Assembly (NCBI GenBank): GCA_950295325.1
Contig: OX485805.1
Span: 18,403,501 to 18,467,500, forward strand
Origin: Polytrichum commune
Taxonomy: Eukaryota > Streptophyta > Polytrichopsida > Polytrichales > Polytrichaceae
DNA length: 64,000 bases
Direction: 5' to 3'
Positions 21,830 through 34,728 of the stretch are shown piece by piece. The notes beneath the pieces were generated by a model. The model was given only the letters and a program-made list of their open reading frames with translations, was not told the DNA's origin and did no database searches. Each line of letters begins with the position of its first letter. Within the stretch, counting starts at the first letter, position 1. Position numbers and translations under genes: made by a program.

Positions 21830-22760
21830 GTAAACTATCAGAATTTGGTCGTGCTTGAAGTTGGGGTTTGGAGATTTGGTGCTTAGGGTTTAGGGTTTAA
21901 GGCTGAGTGCCTGTTGTACACGACATGAAAAGGTCTCGAGGATATGGCGAAATTCTGTTTTTGAGATCTGCTTCAAAATTATGCGGGACTCAGGTTTGTA
22001 GATTCAGTACTGAGGGCGAAATGGATTTCTCCATCTGGGAGGGCAGTTTTATTTTGGAGGTCAGTGTATTTTTAGACCTGAATATCTGTTAGGCAGCTCT
22101 CTATTGATGAATTGTGATGGATATGGCGAGATTCTTCGGGAAATGGCGAGGAATTCTGGTGTTGAGTGAACAGTCAGAATTTGCTCATGCTTCAAGTTAT
22201 GGGGGACTGCGGCTTGGAGATTTGGTGCTTAGGGTTTAAGGTTTAGTGCCTGTTGTACGACATGAATCCGGATATGGCGAGGAATTCTGGTGTTGAGTAA
22301 TCAATCAGAATTTGTTCATGCTTCAACCTATGCGGAGCTGACCAGCTGACTATAAGTGGGGTTTTAAGGGTTTAGGGTTCAAGGTTCAGTACCTGTGGGA
22401 TGACATGAAGGTCTTTCGGATATGGCGAGAGATTCTGGTGCTGAACAGTCAGAATTTGCTCTTGCTTCAAATGTTGCGGACTGGGTTTGGAGATTCGGTG
22501 CTGAGGTTGTAATCGACTTCTTCATTTGGGAGGGCAATATCATGTCGGAGTTTTCCTACCATCAACTGCAGTCTCTGTAACTTTAGACCTCAATCTGTGT
22601 AGGCAGGTCTCCAATGATTGTGATTTTGAGCAAACACACAGAATTTGTTCATGCTTCAAGCTATGCGGACCGAGGTTTGGAGATTTATTTCGGAGCTCAC
22701 TTTCATGTCGGGGTTCTCGCACCATCAACTGGAGTCTCTGGAGTCTGTATTATTAGGCCT
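21830..22760 (+). repeat. Diverged tandem array of about 150 bp units
   Basis: About five units share CAGAATTTGCTCATGCTTCAA, TTTGGAGATTTGGTGC, TTAGGGTTTAGGGTTTAAGG and GATATGGCGAGGAATTCTGG, in that order. The TTTAGGG-like steps resemble plant telomeric repeats or teloboxes but never form a run. The array starts about 130 bp after the stop of the small membrane protein gene and may belong to its 3' untranslated region. Confidence 0.65.
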
Positions 22761-24639
22761 GAACTGGAGTCTCTGTACTTTTAGACCGGAATCCGATTCT
22801 TTATCCCCCTTTAACTAAGTGATAGGTTTCAGTTCAGTTTCTGTTAGTGAGGATCCAAATTGTGGGAGCTTTGAGGCTCTTGCAGTCATTCTACTGCTTC
22901 AAAGTTGTTGTAATGATAGGACACAGTGATGCATTCATTATGCGGCATATGTATATCTAAGTTAGCAAAAGAGAGGTTATTTCTTCTTGTGCTCTTTCAA
23001 ACCAAACTTGGTCATCTTTGTGGGCTTTCGTTTGGGATTCATGTTGCTTTTCAGAAAGCAAATTTAGATTTGAGGACATGTTTCAGGCCTGGGGCGGCAA
23101 CTCCTGGGGATAGTAACAATGTTTCGAAGGACATTATGCACATTTTATACAAAAGTTTGGAGAAGTCAGCCTATAAGGTTGAGGGTGCTGAAAAACCAAT
23201 CCTTTTATTTGTGGATTCCATTTAGATTAGTGAATATGCATGGTTGGCTTAGCAAATTGGCCTAGACATGGTAGAAACAAAAAAAGGAAATTGCACATCA
23301 TATGAATATATTTTAAAATTTTGAAGTCCTTACCCTTGCTTCTTAAAATCCATCCCTAGACCCATGCTTTTCCATTGCAAATAGCTCCCAAATTCATCTT
23401 GGCACTCATCCAAAACCATGTTGTCACCCATGCACTAAAACCTACACTCCGCCCCCCCAAAAAAAAATTGGGCCCTTGGAGTTTTTTTGCATATGGGATC
23501 TTTTAAAAACATATAAGTAAATTGCCCCTAGCCATATCATGATGCTTGAATCAACACATAAAAGGACTACGCATAGCACAACATAACAATGCCATCCACC
23601 AAATAGCACACACATTCCAATCCAACAAGGATATTAGATTGTACATTCTTATTAATACGGGAAACTAAAATTCTAGACCCCATGACATAACAATACCATA
23701 ATGTCTACTACAATGCACATGCACCACTACCCCATGCACATGTATGGATTGAGACCAAACATCCTATGGGTACTATGTGTCCACAACAATAGCTAACCAT
23801 CACTAACCTCATTTCTTCTAATAAAATACATTTTATTTTATTTACTTGTTACCATGACATATTCCCCACCATTTCCATCAAAGAAACTATGATAAATACA
23901 ACCCATAAATAGAAAATATAAGGACCATGGGCTGGAAAGTTAATTGATCCTCTCATCACCATCGTTGCAAACATAAGAGAAGCCATACATGAACATTCAA
24001 CACAAGCATTAAAACATCTCAAAATACGACCAAACAAGATCTAAAACTCATGAAACAACCACGTCAAGTATACATAAAACCTAGTAAGTACTAAACAAAG
24101 AAAATTAGACAACAAAGCTCCCTTGGACTAGCCATAGGGAATGCTTTTTGCCTTTTGATGCACGTTACTAAAAGGAGCCCCCCCCCCCCTCTGAAGAAAG
24201 GAAGGATGTAGCCTTACCTTGAAGCTTGGTAAAACATGATCAAGATAAGGAAGAACATGTTTCCATTCATGTAAATGTACAAAGAAACACAAATGTTATT
24301 TATGATGCTCCACCCAACCATTGACAATGATATACGATTTAGGTAGTGGAAAAAAAACCCCAAATAATAGTGGAACTTTTATTTAGAATTTATTATTTGT
24401 ATTGTCAAATATGTATTTACTTAAATTTGGATATTGAAACTTGTTCATAAGTGGTTTATTTGAATGTTGATGTGTACCATGTGTGGTGGTGGTGGGGGGG
24501 TGTCCCTCAGATGTTCACTTTGAAGAATCATCTCATGATTATAATCAAATATCATGTGTCATGATAATACCCTATATGAATTCAAACAAAAGAGTTTGAG
24601 GTAAAATGACCATTTAAAAGTGTTGGGGTTCCAAGTCAA

Positions 24640-25440
24640 ATTAAAGATATGTAATAGAATGTAATTTATCATTCTAAAGTTTGAAATGCACATGCATATA
24701 ACATGCCCAAAAACGATAGCTAGAACTTCAATGACTAATCACTTTGTAGTTCATCACAGAGGGCATAAGCAATGTGCCAATGAGCAATTTATCTCATCTT
24801 CACTTTATTTCTCCTCTTTCTATCTCCTTTCTATCCCTACACCTCCATCTATTCCATCATAACTACTACAAACATGAAGAACATGTTTATACAATTCTAG
24901 TGTCGAAATGTAGTTTTTAAAATGTACGTATATAGAAACATGCCCAAAAGCAGTGGTTGAAAAATTAAAGATTGAGCACTTTGGAGTTCATCACAAAGGG
25001 CATAAGCCATGTTGAGACGAGAAATTTATCTCCTCCTCTTCACTTTATTTCTCCTCTTTCTATCCCTACACCTCCACCTATTCCATCACAACTACTACAA
25101 ATGCGAATAACATGTTCGAAATCTAAAATTTAAAATTGTTCATGTAAAGCCTAAAAATGATGATTGAAACTCTATTTGATTAAGCACTTCATTGTTCATC
25201 ACAAAGGGCATAGGCCATGTAAAGACGAGTAATTTATCTCCTCCTCTTCACTTTATCTCTATGCTTTCTATCCTCACACCTCGACCTATTCTGCCACAAT
25301 CATTACAAATGTGAAGAACATGTTTAATTCAACGCTAGTGTCAAAATTTGAAATTTGAAATGTATGTGTATAGAACATTTACAAAATCGGTGGTTGAAAC
25401 TTTGATGATCGAGCACTTCAGAGTTCATCACAAAGATCAT
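24640..25440 (+). repeat. Tandem array of about 225 bp units, 3.5 copies
   Basis: The landmark CACTT...GTTCATCACA starts at 24742, 24978, 25184 and 25410 (spacing 236, 206, 226 bp). Each unit continues with GGGCATAAGCCATGT, ATTTATCTCCTCCTCTTCAC and CCTACACCTC. Units have diverged by substitutions and indels, so the array is old. Confidence 0.8.
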
Positions 25441-26274
25441 AAACACCACCTCCGACGTTAGGTTGTTAATGGAATAAACACATGTTCCAACGAGATTGTC
25501 CAAAGTATGTGCTCAGAATAAACACATGTTTTAAAGTGCAACATTAAACAAGATTGGAAGGGTCTATTTGATCATTTAGAGAGAAAAAGATTCTTCACTT
25601 TGACAACCTAGCTATAACTTCTACACCTCAACCTAGATTCTGAATCTTGAAATCACATTTTTTGTGATGTACAATTACTAATGATGTGAGACATTTCTCA
25701 ATCCAATCCAACAACCAACATCACATGTGCAGTTGAAAGTGCCCACAGTAGGCTTAACCCCTAAGCGTTGGAGAGTTTTGGTTGTTAATAGAATAGGTCA
25801 AAAAATGAAGATCGACTGATGAAAAAGAGAAAAAACACATTTTGTATGGTTGATGGATGATTATAATAATTTGTATAGTAATATAAAAGGGTTTGGTATC
25901 TTAAATCCTAAAAAATGAAATTATATGAGTTTCACTTGGGTTCTTGTGCATCTGCACATCATGACGTGTGTATCATGTTCTTCAAAAGTGGCTAGAGAGC
26001 TCTCATCATTTATTTTTATTTTATTTTTTAGTATTTTTCAATAGTATGAAGTCATGTGTACCACAAACCTAGGGGTCAAGTTTCAAGAAGCTTTAGCTGA
26101 GGGGTTGATCACACCGGTCAATTCTGACACCATCCGTCAGCAACTCCGGTTGTAATAGTGTGAAAAGTGGTGGGCCAACATCTATTTCTCAACATAATCC
26201 CCGACAATTTCAAGGTTTGAACCGGATGGAAATTTTGGTGTGATTGGGGCATGAGTCTGGGAGTGGGCAGTTGG

Positions 26275-26360
26275 GTTCATTTGTTGCAAAGTCAACTCAC
26301 TATGCAATAAATGAGCTAAAGTTAGTATCTTGACAACTTCTCTGTGCCATGGCCATGGTT
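26275..26360 (+). repeat. Dispersed repeat R2, copy 1
   Basis: An 85-100 bp sequence with TTTGTTGCAAAGTCAACTCA, CAATAAATGAGCTAAAGTTA and CTCTGTGCCATGGCCATGG. Related copies lie at 28390-28495 and 30425-30515, the last within the leader of the hexosaminidase gene. Confidence 0.65.
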
Positions 26361-26658
26361 TAGCCTTAAGCAATCATGCAACCCAAAATGGGTCGCCACC
26401 TAATATTTTGATGGGCTTTGTGACCCCATTAGGTGACAATCTACGTGGGTGGAAGGTTTCTATTGGTGTCAAGTGGTGCTCACTATCATGTGGGCCAGAA
26501 TAACATATAAAACCCTGATTCTCCAAGCAAGTAGGATTTTTTGTTAGGTTGGCATTTCTTTTTTTGGAAGGTGGTCTCATGAGTTGTGCAAATGTAGGAG
26601 CCAATATCTTTCACATAGTATGCTCAATTTGGGTAAGGTTTTTTTTCCTCCCTTAGGG

Positions 26659-26803
26659 CCGGTTTACACCATGGACCTGAAGTCGAACCATGGAAGATGG
26701 CATTTTCCATGTTCCGACTTGATGGTCCAACTTCCATGGTCTGATTTCTTAAAAAAAATAAAAATTTACAAAGCCTTTGGGCCCCTCACTAGGTGTAAAC
26801 CGG
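26659..26803. mobile_element. 145 bp foldback MITE with CCGGTTTACACC ends
   Basis: A perfect 12 bp inverted repeat, CCGGTTTACACC / GGTGTAAACCGG, bounds the element. The left half also pairs internally (GGACC ... CATGGAA with TTCCATG ... GGTCC). No coding capacity. Target duplication not clear. Confidence 0.65.
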
Positions 26804-28389
26804 ATGTGGACCAAGAAGAATGACCATGCATCAAAAAGTGAATGTTCTGATTTTTTTTAATACATGCCCAAAAAAGGTAGTTTTGAAAAGAAAAAAAAAT
26901 CAAGTTTGACCATTCTTTTCTCTTCTCTTGGGCTTCACTTGTCTTCACTTCTTGTTAAATGTGTTGAAGATGTGGCTTGCAAATCTTCTCACAACAATTT
27001 TTACAACAAAAAAATGAGCGATTTAATTTGTACTTGTTCAATGTAATTTACATGTGACATGTACCTTGTGTTGTACATTGAGCATTATTTGCAACCCACT
27101 TCACCATGTGTACTCAAATTCTTGAGTTCTAGATGTCCCACATTGTTTGGTGAAACATGTGGGAACCAATCTAAGGGGTAGGGCATGGAAGAAATGGTAC
27201 ATCTCATGGGCCTTGATATGATCAAGGCACATAGAGGACATACTTGCTTCTCAAGATTCATTATAGCACGTAGACGGTGAAAAATGTGCCTTGTGAGCCT
27301 TACCTAGTGGGAAGAGTTGTATATAAAGCCCCCCCAAAAAAAATTCATTGAAATTTTATTATAAGAGCATATCTTTGCCATGGGCCCCTACTTTTTTCTA
27401 CCATATTTGCCTCTCTCACCGCAAAACCTGTTGACCATGTCAGTGGATTATGTAGGCCTTAAAATATGTCTTTTAGGGACCTCGACCTTCATGGCCACTC
27501 TGACATTATTTCCTTGGTGTAAACCAAAGTGGTCCCATCACGAGTTCAACAACCAATTAACGCTCTTACATTGGCTTGAGACGACTTCATGGTCTATGTG
27601 TAAACAACCCCTTAGGATAAGGTGTGGTTGTGCATAACTTGACTAAAGGATTTGAAAGGAAAAATCAATGCACATGTTGCTTGCTTATAAAAAAGAAAGG
27701 GAAATCTCCCCAAAATGACCTCATGTGACCCTCCAACTTTGAAGGTGACGTACGTCATCTATATTTACTCAAAAAAATGCAACTTTTTAGGAGTAGCTTA
27801 TTTTTCATCCACATAAAATATTATGGCAAAGTTGCCAACTTTCTAAAATTTGTGGCATGGCCGAAATGGTCATGACATGAAAAAAATTAGAGTTTTCTCT
27901 AGTTGCCCCCTAGATGAAGGCCATGTTCATATGTCAAGCTGACTTAGCAAATGTGGTCCGTTTGACTTCAAATTTTCACAAAAAGAGTATATGGTAGTCT
28001 AGTTCACATCCGTACAATTCAATTTCAAGAAAACTAACTCCATTTTGCTACATAGCAGAAGTTTTCAGTAGTAGTGTTGGAAGTGCCCGAAAATGGAATG
28101 TGAAAGCTTGAGTGTTTAGGGGTTAGTAAGGGTATTTTGAACCTCAAGTTTCTTGGACTGACCTTAATGTAAGTGGACCCAAATCAAGCACTTTTAGCTT
28201 TGCATCCACTTTCTCCTAGTACACTAAACACGCAATTAGTACGAGGCAATTAGCATTGAAGACAATTTTATCCTTGATCAATAGGATCACTTCATTTTGG
28301 AGTTTCTTTGGTCTTGGACCTTAACGTAAACCACCCTTCAGTAGTACAATAAAGCAACTAAAAAACTCCCCACTTACTTGACTTCCAAG

Positions 28390-28495
28390 AGTGGGGGGTT
28401 GGCTTTCTTTGTTGCAATGGTTGACTAACCAACCAATGGATGAGCTGAAGTTAGAATGCAAACATCTTCTTTGTGCCATGGTTTGTAAGTGTTAT
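28390..28495 (+). repeat. Dispersed repeat R2, copy 2
   Basis: Matches copy 1 through TTTGTTGCAATGGTTGACT, GATGAGCTGAAGTTAG and TCTTTGTGCCATGG, with several indels. Confidence 0.6.
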
Positions 28496-30424
28496 GTAAG
28501 TAACCCCGATTATGTTGATTATTGAACCTATAAACAATTAACAAATTTTGAACACATAATCTACTCTCTTTTAAAGTTAACATATCATGCCCTTCGGGTA
28601 CTCGTTCTTACATCCACAAGCTTATGTGCTCACATCGACTATCTAGTTTAACATTTGGACACTCTTTGATTTTTAGAGCATTCTTTACATATATGTGGTT
28701 AGAAATATCAGATAATTACATACTCCAAATGCACGGTGGCTAGCTTATTGTGGTTTACACATTTTGGCATAAAAATTAATGGAGGTGCTTAACTATTGAG
28801 TTGTTCCCATATGATGAATCACACAAGCATTCCATTCATTTTCCAGGTGAATTCAATTGGTCAAAGTCTTTTTTGGGGGATATGACAATTCATTTTCTTT
28901 TGCATCCCTTTCTTTAATTGTTATAATTTGAAAATACAAAGGGTTATTCACACCCATTTCCCCTCTTTGAAATAACTTATCTCCTATGGATAAATCCCCT
29001 TTTAACTTGAAAATTTGTCCTTGAAAATCCCACGACAAACATCGAGTGAAATTCACTTAGAAACACCTTATCACATGCTTGGGAAGTTAAGGGTTAAAGC
29101 ATGTTCATTGGTTCTCCATACAACGGCCCGCAATGGAACAATGCCACAATTAGCCCGCGAGTTGGACCCATGCATCAGGCTCAATTGCTATTATACAATT
29201 GGCGGGGCTTGGAAAGCCCTCCCAGGCTAGAATAGCTTGGGTATATTGCAACCCAACTTTCAACTACTCTATTAAGAGAATCAACTATCAATACGTCATA
29301 ATAATTGACCAAATCAAATCTTAGCTTCAATTATTTCTATGTAAAGCCTTGTGTATTGTAAGATATTAGTTTTGATCATGAAACCCACAATGTACGAAGC
29401 TCATAGAGAGTGAATATGTGGGATATATAATGAGACCACTCCCCTCTAAAACCATGTTACCCAATTTAGCACCCCTTTGTGTTAACTTTTGTGGACAACA
29501 TGTGATCGTGCTCTTAAGGTATTGAGGCCTTAAAGCGACACCTTCCTTGTGGCGACACCTTATTTTCATTCGTAAGCCGTCAACAAGTGAGTGCAACAAT
29601 GTCATAAAGTAAGTCATTGTTAAAAGCAAATAATCATATGCGACATTAAGTACAAAATAGCACCACTTTGGCCATTCATAGTAGTTGTGTAAGGAGGGCA
29701 CAAAAACGCTTTTAGAAGAGCACCAACTTTGGCCAATCGCAATGGCTAATCAAGGATCTATCTGCTCAATGAGGAGTTGTAAGAAGAGATACACAAAAGA
29801 GGGACAACACCTTCATTTAATAAAAACCCTCACAATAAACAACCATCTATAATTATGACCCCTTAACCGCCTATCAATTACAGATGAATCGATTGAGTTT
29901 GAGAATTCAAATTCAATCGATTCAACCGGTTCAAATTCAAGACTTCAAGAAATTACCGATCTATTTAGAGGAATTTACAGAATATTCCTCAAGTTAACAA
30001 AGAAAAAGCGAAAGATGTCAACATCTAACCGGTTGCTTTTGGAAACACTCGGATCTCGACCGATTATACCCAAAAATCTCTCTGAACATTGTATCCTCAC
30101 CCGCAAATAAGATTGATTTTGTGATGATTGTCACTGAGCTAGCCAACATCAATAAACCCCCCCTAGTGGAGAGTAAAAGGCTTTTTCCTTAAGACTGACT
30201 TTGCGAATTTACGTAGGTTACATATGAACCTTTTTTTGGGGGGGGGGGGGGATAGACTTTGTATAGATTTGCTAATCTATAAACTGAAAAGTTGAAAAAA
30301 TTCCAAGTTATTTAAACTGCCCGGAATGGAAATTTTCTTTTCTTAAAGTGTTGCTTTAAGGCCTCAGTGGCTTACACTCAATTTCGGTTCATTTGGGGAG
30401 AGGGGGAGGGGGGAGGCTGTGTTC

Positions 30425-30515
30425 CTTTGGTCCAAAGGTTGACTCACCAAGCAATAAATGTGCCGAAGTTAGCATTGCATAACTACACTGAGCTTCTCCG
30501 TGCCATGGCCATAGT
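30425..30515 (+). repeat. Dispersed repeat R2, copy 3, in the hexosaminidase leader
   Basis: Contains AAAGGTTGACTCACC, CAATAAATGTGCCGAAGTTA and CTCCGTGCCATGGCCATAG, matching the copies at 26275 and 28390. It ends about 40 bp before the start codon of the hexosaminidase gene, so it overlaps the promoter or 5' untranslated region. Confidence 0.6.
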
Positions 30516-30555
30516 TTTATAAGAGAGTGCAGCAGCGGCAGCCAACCTCGTCACC

Positions 30556-33500
30556 ATGAATCCATGGCTACCTCTTCTCTCGCTTCTTTTCGTCTTCCTC
30601 CAAGCATCAGAGTCTCTGGAGCTTCCGCTATGGCCATGGCCACGATTTGTAGAATTCGGGGAAGGGCCTCCAACCGCGCTCTCGGACACTTTCCACATCC
30701 AGACACCTCCGAATTCAATCCTCGAACTCGCCGCCACTCGCTACAAGGACCTCATCCTCCGAGAACGATGGCTTCCCCTCGCAAAACCATCCTCACGATC
30801 TCGGAAGCCCAGCTCCACCTCATCCGGTGTGCGAGAGCTTCAATATCTTCGAATTTCGGTGACGGATCTCGACACGGAGCTTCAACACGGGGTGGACGAG
30901 TCCTACAGCATCCACGTCCCCGAACTAGGCCGTGTGGAAAATTTAGGGTTGAGTGCGGTTCTGTCAGCAGAGACGGTGTGGGGGGCTTTGCGAGGTTTGG
31001 AAACATTCTCGCAGCTGGTGGTGAGGATAAGTAAAGGGAATTCCAAGCTTTTTGTACCTCATAGTGTGGATATTGTGGACGAGCCTCTGTTCCCGCACCG
31101 GGGACTTCTGTTGGACACGAGTAGGAATTTTTACCCTGTGGATGCGATTTTGAGAACTGTTAGGGCCATGGCGCATAATAAGCTGAATGTGTTCCATTGG
31201 CACATCACGGACTCCCATTCTTTTCCTCTACGGCTGTCCAAGGAGCCTGAGCTTGCTGACCTGGGAGCCTACGGTTTTAGAGAAACCTATTCGAGGGAGG
31301 ATGTGGCCATGATTGTGGAATTTGGCCGTGTCCGGGGGGTCCGTGTCATCCCCGAAATCGACATGCCTGGTGAGTTTCCCATGTTTTTTTTAACGTGGAA
31401 TTGAGGACAATGTAACGTAGATGGATGTTGAATAGTTACTTTTCCAACTAGCCCATTTCTCCAGGATATGAAGCGCTCGATTAGTGGGAGATGACTAGCA
31501 AATCCAAATCGTGCCCGAGGCCAATTTCCTCATAATTGTCGGAGCTCGTATGAATATCCTATTCATAGTCGAAGTGAAGATCTTCCGCATTATGAAATGG
31601 TCACATATGGCCTCCATTTATGTTGACTATTGTGTCTAGAATGGTTGATAAATTTTGAGCACTTAGTCTGTTCCCTTTTAAAGACATGTGTGTTTGGTGT
31701 CTGCTCTTGAATCCGCACTTAACCACACAGGGCTCAATTGTAGGTGTCCTATCAATATAAGTAACTGAATTAGGCACGTCTACCTTAAGGTATGTTTAAC
31801 TGAATTAGGCACGTCTACCTTAAGGTATGTTTAACTGAATTAGGCACGTCTACATTAAGGCATGTGTAACTGAATTAGGCACGTCTATCTTAAAGCATGT
31901 GGCCCTATTGAGGGCACTTCCAACGGCACAGACTATTTCAGCTTGTGGGATCGGATCGGGAATAGTCTCATCCATCATGTTAGCAATTGCAATGAATCGT
32001 GAAGATTGCCATTTCAAGATTTGTAATCAGAGTTGAGATGCAAATGCTAGAGGAGGTCAAAGTGAAGATTCTCTTTCTCTTGAAGTGATCACATCACATA
32101 GGCCCTCCCAATTGCCTATTGAACCTACAATGGTTCACATATTTTGAGAGTATAGTCCAATCTCATTGTAACATGTGTCTTTTTAGTGTCCACTCTTATT
32201 ACAAAGCGAGGGTTTTATTACATCCATGTGTGAAAACCTAATTGGAAAAGATGCAGTACCACCACAAAGGTTTCATTACCTCCACATTTGAAAAATTGAT
32301 GGAAAAGATGTAGTAATACCTTAACGATTTGATTGCCTCCACACTTCAAACATTGATGGAAAGGATGCATTAGCACCACAAGGGTCCTCATTACCTCCAC
32401 GTGTGAAAATTTGATGGAGGACTTCAATGCTGCCTGAAAATTTTCACTACCAGCTTCGGCTCTTAAATCACGAGCACACTCTGCTAGCACCAATTTTTGT
32501 TGCAGCTTCCTGTGTGCCATGGTCAGATGTCCATGGTGTAAACCTAGCTTCCAAAACCACAACTACATGATGTACACACTGTTTCTTGGTGGATTATTCT
32601 AGGTTGTGACCACCCTCGAAGATGTCTTGCAGGTTCCAGCTGGTGATTTGCCTTGGACCTGAAGAATATCATCTCGATGGACTCAGAAAGTCTGGGGGCG
32701 TTTGTATTGCTGCGGTGACCCTGCGGAATCAGTTTAGAAGGTGTGAGGGATGCTTAAACATGGGCATGCTCTCTGCACATAATGTAGATTCGTGGTTCTA
32801 AGGTAAAAAATTGGCTTCAGTACAGTTGCAGGCGTTGCGCTTGTCGGTGACAAATTAATTGTGTCAGTTGTGAGGACCTTGGATCAGGTTGTCATTCCAT
32901 CTGAATGTCCATCTTCACAACCCTAGTCTCCCTAAGTTCTTGAATCTTTTCAACGAGTTCATTACTCATACATTTAGCTGTTATGCACCTGAAAACTCCC
33001 GCCAGACCTTGTCACTAATTGCACTTGCAAATTGTTACTACAATGGCAAGCTTCATACATTATAGCAATGTCAGATGGGTTTGCTTGCAGGCCATACAGG
33101 GTCATGGGCAGCTGCGTATCCTGAAATTGTGGCATGCCATGGTCAATTTTGGTTACCAAATTTGGAAGACTGGAGCTTAAGGTTTGCAGCAGAGCCTGGT
33201 GGGGTTGGACAGCTCAATCCTTTACATCCTCAAACCTACAAGGTAGTCAAGAATGTGATCAATGAAGTTGCTGATATGTTTCCTGACAATTTCTTTCATG
33301 GAGGAGGGGACGAGGTCACTGCTGGCTGCTGGAATAACAGCACAGACATTCGGGTACAAACCCAAACCGTTGTGTGATCCACAATGCAGGGATGATGATG
33401 ATGGGTGTGCATTTTTTGTTTTTGAAGCTGGTCCCAAATACATACTTCTGCATTATTGCTGGGAGCTCCACAAGTTGCTCTCAACTCCACATTCTGCAGA

Positions 33501-34728
33501 CTCTTTAGCTGGTCTTGTACCTGTGACAAACATCACCTTCATATAGAGTACATTTTTAGCATAAATGGTCTGTCAATAACAGGTGAGATTGAACATGCAC
33601 CAGTTGTTACTTTTTGCTCTACCCTATACAGTAGTCTTAAACCCTGCAGAAAAGTTTTCGGTAAGTAGCCTTCCTGAGTGCATGTCTATGGTGCAGGAGT
33701 ATGTGGAAGCAGGTGGGAGTATGAGTGATCTTCTAGAAAAATTTGTCACGGAAACACACGCATACATCAAGGCCAAAAAGAAAATTGCAGTCTACTGGGA
33801 GGACATCATATTGGATGACCTCATCCACATGTCGAGATCAGCACTTTCGAAAGAGACAGTAATTCTGCAGACTTGGAACAAGGGACCTGCAAACACAAAG
33901 ATCCTGACATCTGCTGGCTATCGCACGATTGTTTCATCATCTGACTTTTACTATCTAGACTGCGGGCATGGTGGCTGGGTTGGAAATGACAGCCGGTAAT
34001 GCAGTTCCAGCAACTCTTGAAGTAAAACCTACTTTTGCAATTGGATTGTGGCTTTTTTCTGAATCCTAATCAATTCTCGAGTTTTCAGTCACTTTGATTG
34101 TTCCACTTCACTTATTAAATCTTGGCTGGTTGGAACAATAAAAATACTCAAATGAGTCTGTACCTTCTGCAAAATTGCCCATTAATAGCTATCCAAGTGG
34201 ACTCCACCCCATTTTGTAGTTCTCCATCTGAGTGCAGCAATGACAAGTCTTCTTTGTGAAGAATACTAGGTACTTGCTCCACCTGATATAATTCATAATT
34301 TGCTTCTGTTGGTGTCCAACAGGTACGACCAACAAGTGGATGATAACCCTTCAAACAACTTCAATTATGGTGGCACTGGAGGCTCATGGTGTGCACCCTA
34401 TAAAACATGGGCTCGCATCTACAGCTATGATATTACATTCAATTTGACAGAAGGGGAAGCTGCACTCGTGCTTGGTGGTGAAGTTGCCCTCTGGTCCGAA
34501 CAAGCAGATGAAACTGTGCTGGATAGCACACTGTGGCCCCGGGCAGCTGCTGCAGCAGAGTCCCTTTGGTCTGGTAACAAGGGGGCCAATGGAGTCAACC
34601 GTGCAAGTGAAGCCCTCACCAGGCTGAACGACTGGCGATACCGGCTTGTGGCCCGTGGCATCCATGCTGAGCCTTTGCAGCCCCTTTGGTGCGTCTTGCA
34701 TCCTGGAGGCTGCAATATTAACTCCTAA
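30556..34728 (+). CDS. HEXO1: Beta-N-acetylhexosaminidase (GH20), HEXO1-like
   Basis: Removes terminal N-acetylglucosamine or N-acetylgalactosamine from glycans in the secretory path, vacuole or apoplast. Four exons: 30556-31369, 33091-33353, 33697-33995 and 34323-34728, with GT-AG introns and splice phases 1, 0 and 2 that all close; 593 residues, normal for plant HEXO proteins. Residues 1-20 are a signal peptide ([20 protein letters not shown]). The GH20 N-domain is followed by the barrel: [12 protein letters not shown], the catalytic Asp-Glu pair D345-E346 in HGGGDEV, then YWED, WSEQAD and a PLWC end with Cys as in HEXO1 rather than HEXO3. ATG 30556 has a good context (CACC) and begins the signal peptide. 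Intron 1 is 1721 bp and full of repeats. The gene converges with the acetolactate synthase subunit gene. The last codons are tandemly repeated downstream. Confidence 0.93.
31437..31901 (+). repeat. Dispersed repeat R1, copy in hexosaminidase intron 1
   Basis: Full-length style copy: CTAGCCCATTTCTCCAGGATATGAA at the start (split here as start module), then CTCGTATGAATATCC, GAAGTGAAGATCTTC, TTATGTTGACTATTG, TTTTGAGCACTTAGTC and ACACATGTGT-like modules, and at the right end AACTGAATTAGGCACGTCTA. The last module is expanded into four 35 bp tandem copies (31762-31901). A second partial R1 copy follows at 32060-32205. Confidence 0.7.
31762..31901 (+). repeat. Four tandem 35 bp units
   Basis: Units start TAACTGAATTAGGCACGTCT at 31762, 31797, 31832 and 31867, exactly 35 bp apart, with a few differences in the last two. 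The unit corresponds to the 3' terminal module of dispersed repeat R1. Confidence 0.92.
32060..32205 (+). repeat. Dispersed repeat R1, partial copy
   Basis: Carries AAAGTGAAGATTCTC, GATCACATCACATAGGCCCT, TATTGAACCTACAATGG, TAGTCCAATCTCATTG and ACATGTGTCTTTTTAGTGTC in family order. Still inside hexosaminidase intron 1. Confidence 0.65.
32208..32420 (+). repeat. About 63 bp tandem units in intron 1
   Basis: Three and a half units sharing ATTACCTCCACATTTGAAAA, TTGATGGAAAAGATG and AGTACCACCACAA-type segments. The open frame on the minus strand here (CLKCGGN repeated) is only a by-product of the repeat. Confidence 0.75.

Larger units (their letters stand above)
22780..30420. other. 7.6 kb intergenic stretch without recognisable genes
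   Basis: AT-rich. No open frame here resembles a known protein family. It holds a tandem array (24640-25440), a 145 bp foldback (26659-26803), copies of two dispersed repeats (26275, 28140 and 28390) and a few G or C homopolymers (24180, 30238). The remainder shows nothing I can name. Confidence 0.5.

Noticed and set aside
22926-23225. 99-codon frame with KVEGAEKPILLFVDSI near its end
   Set aside because: Not recognised, AT-rich codon use like the flank, no splice partner; could be a gene relic but not supportable.
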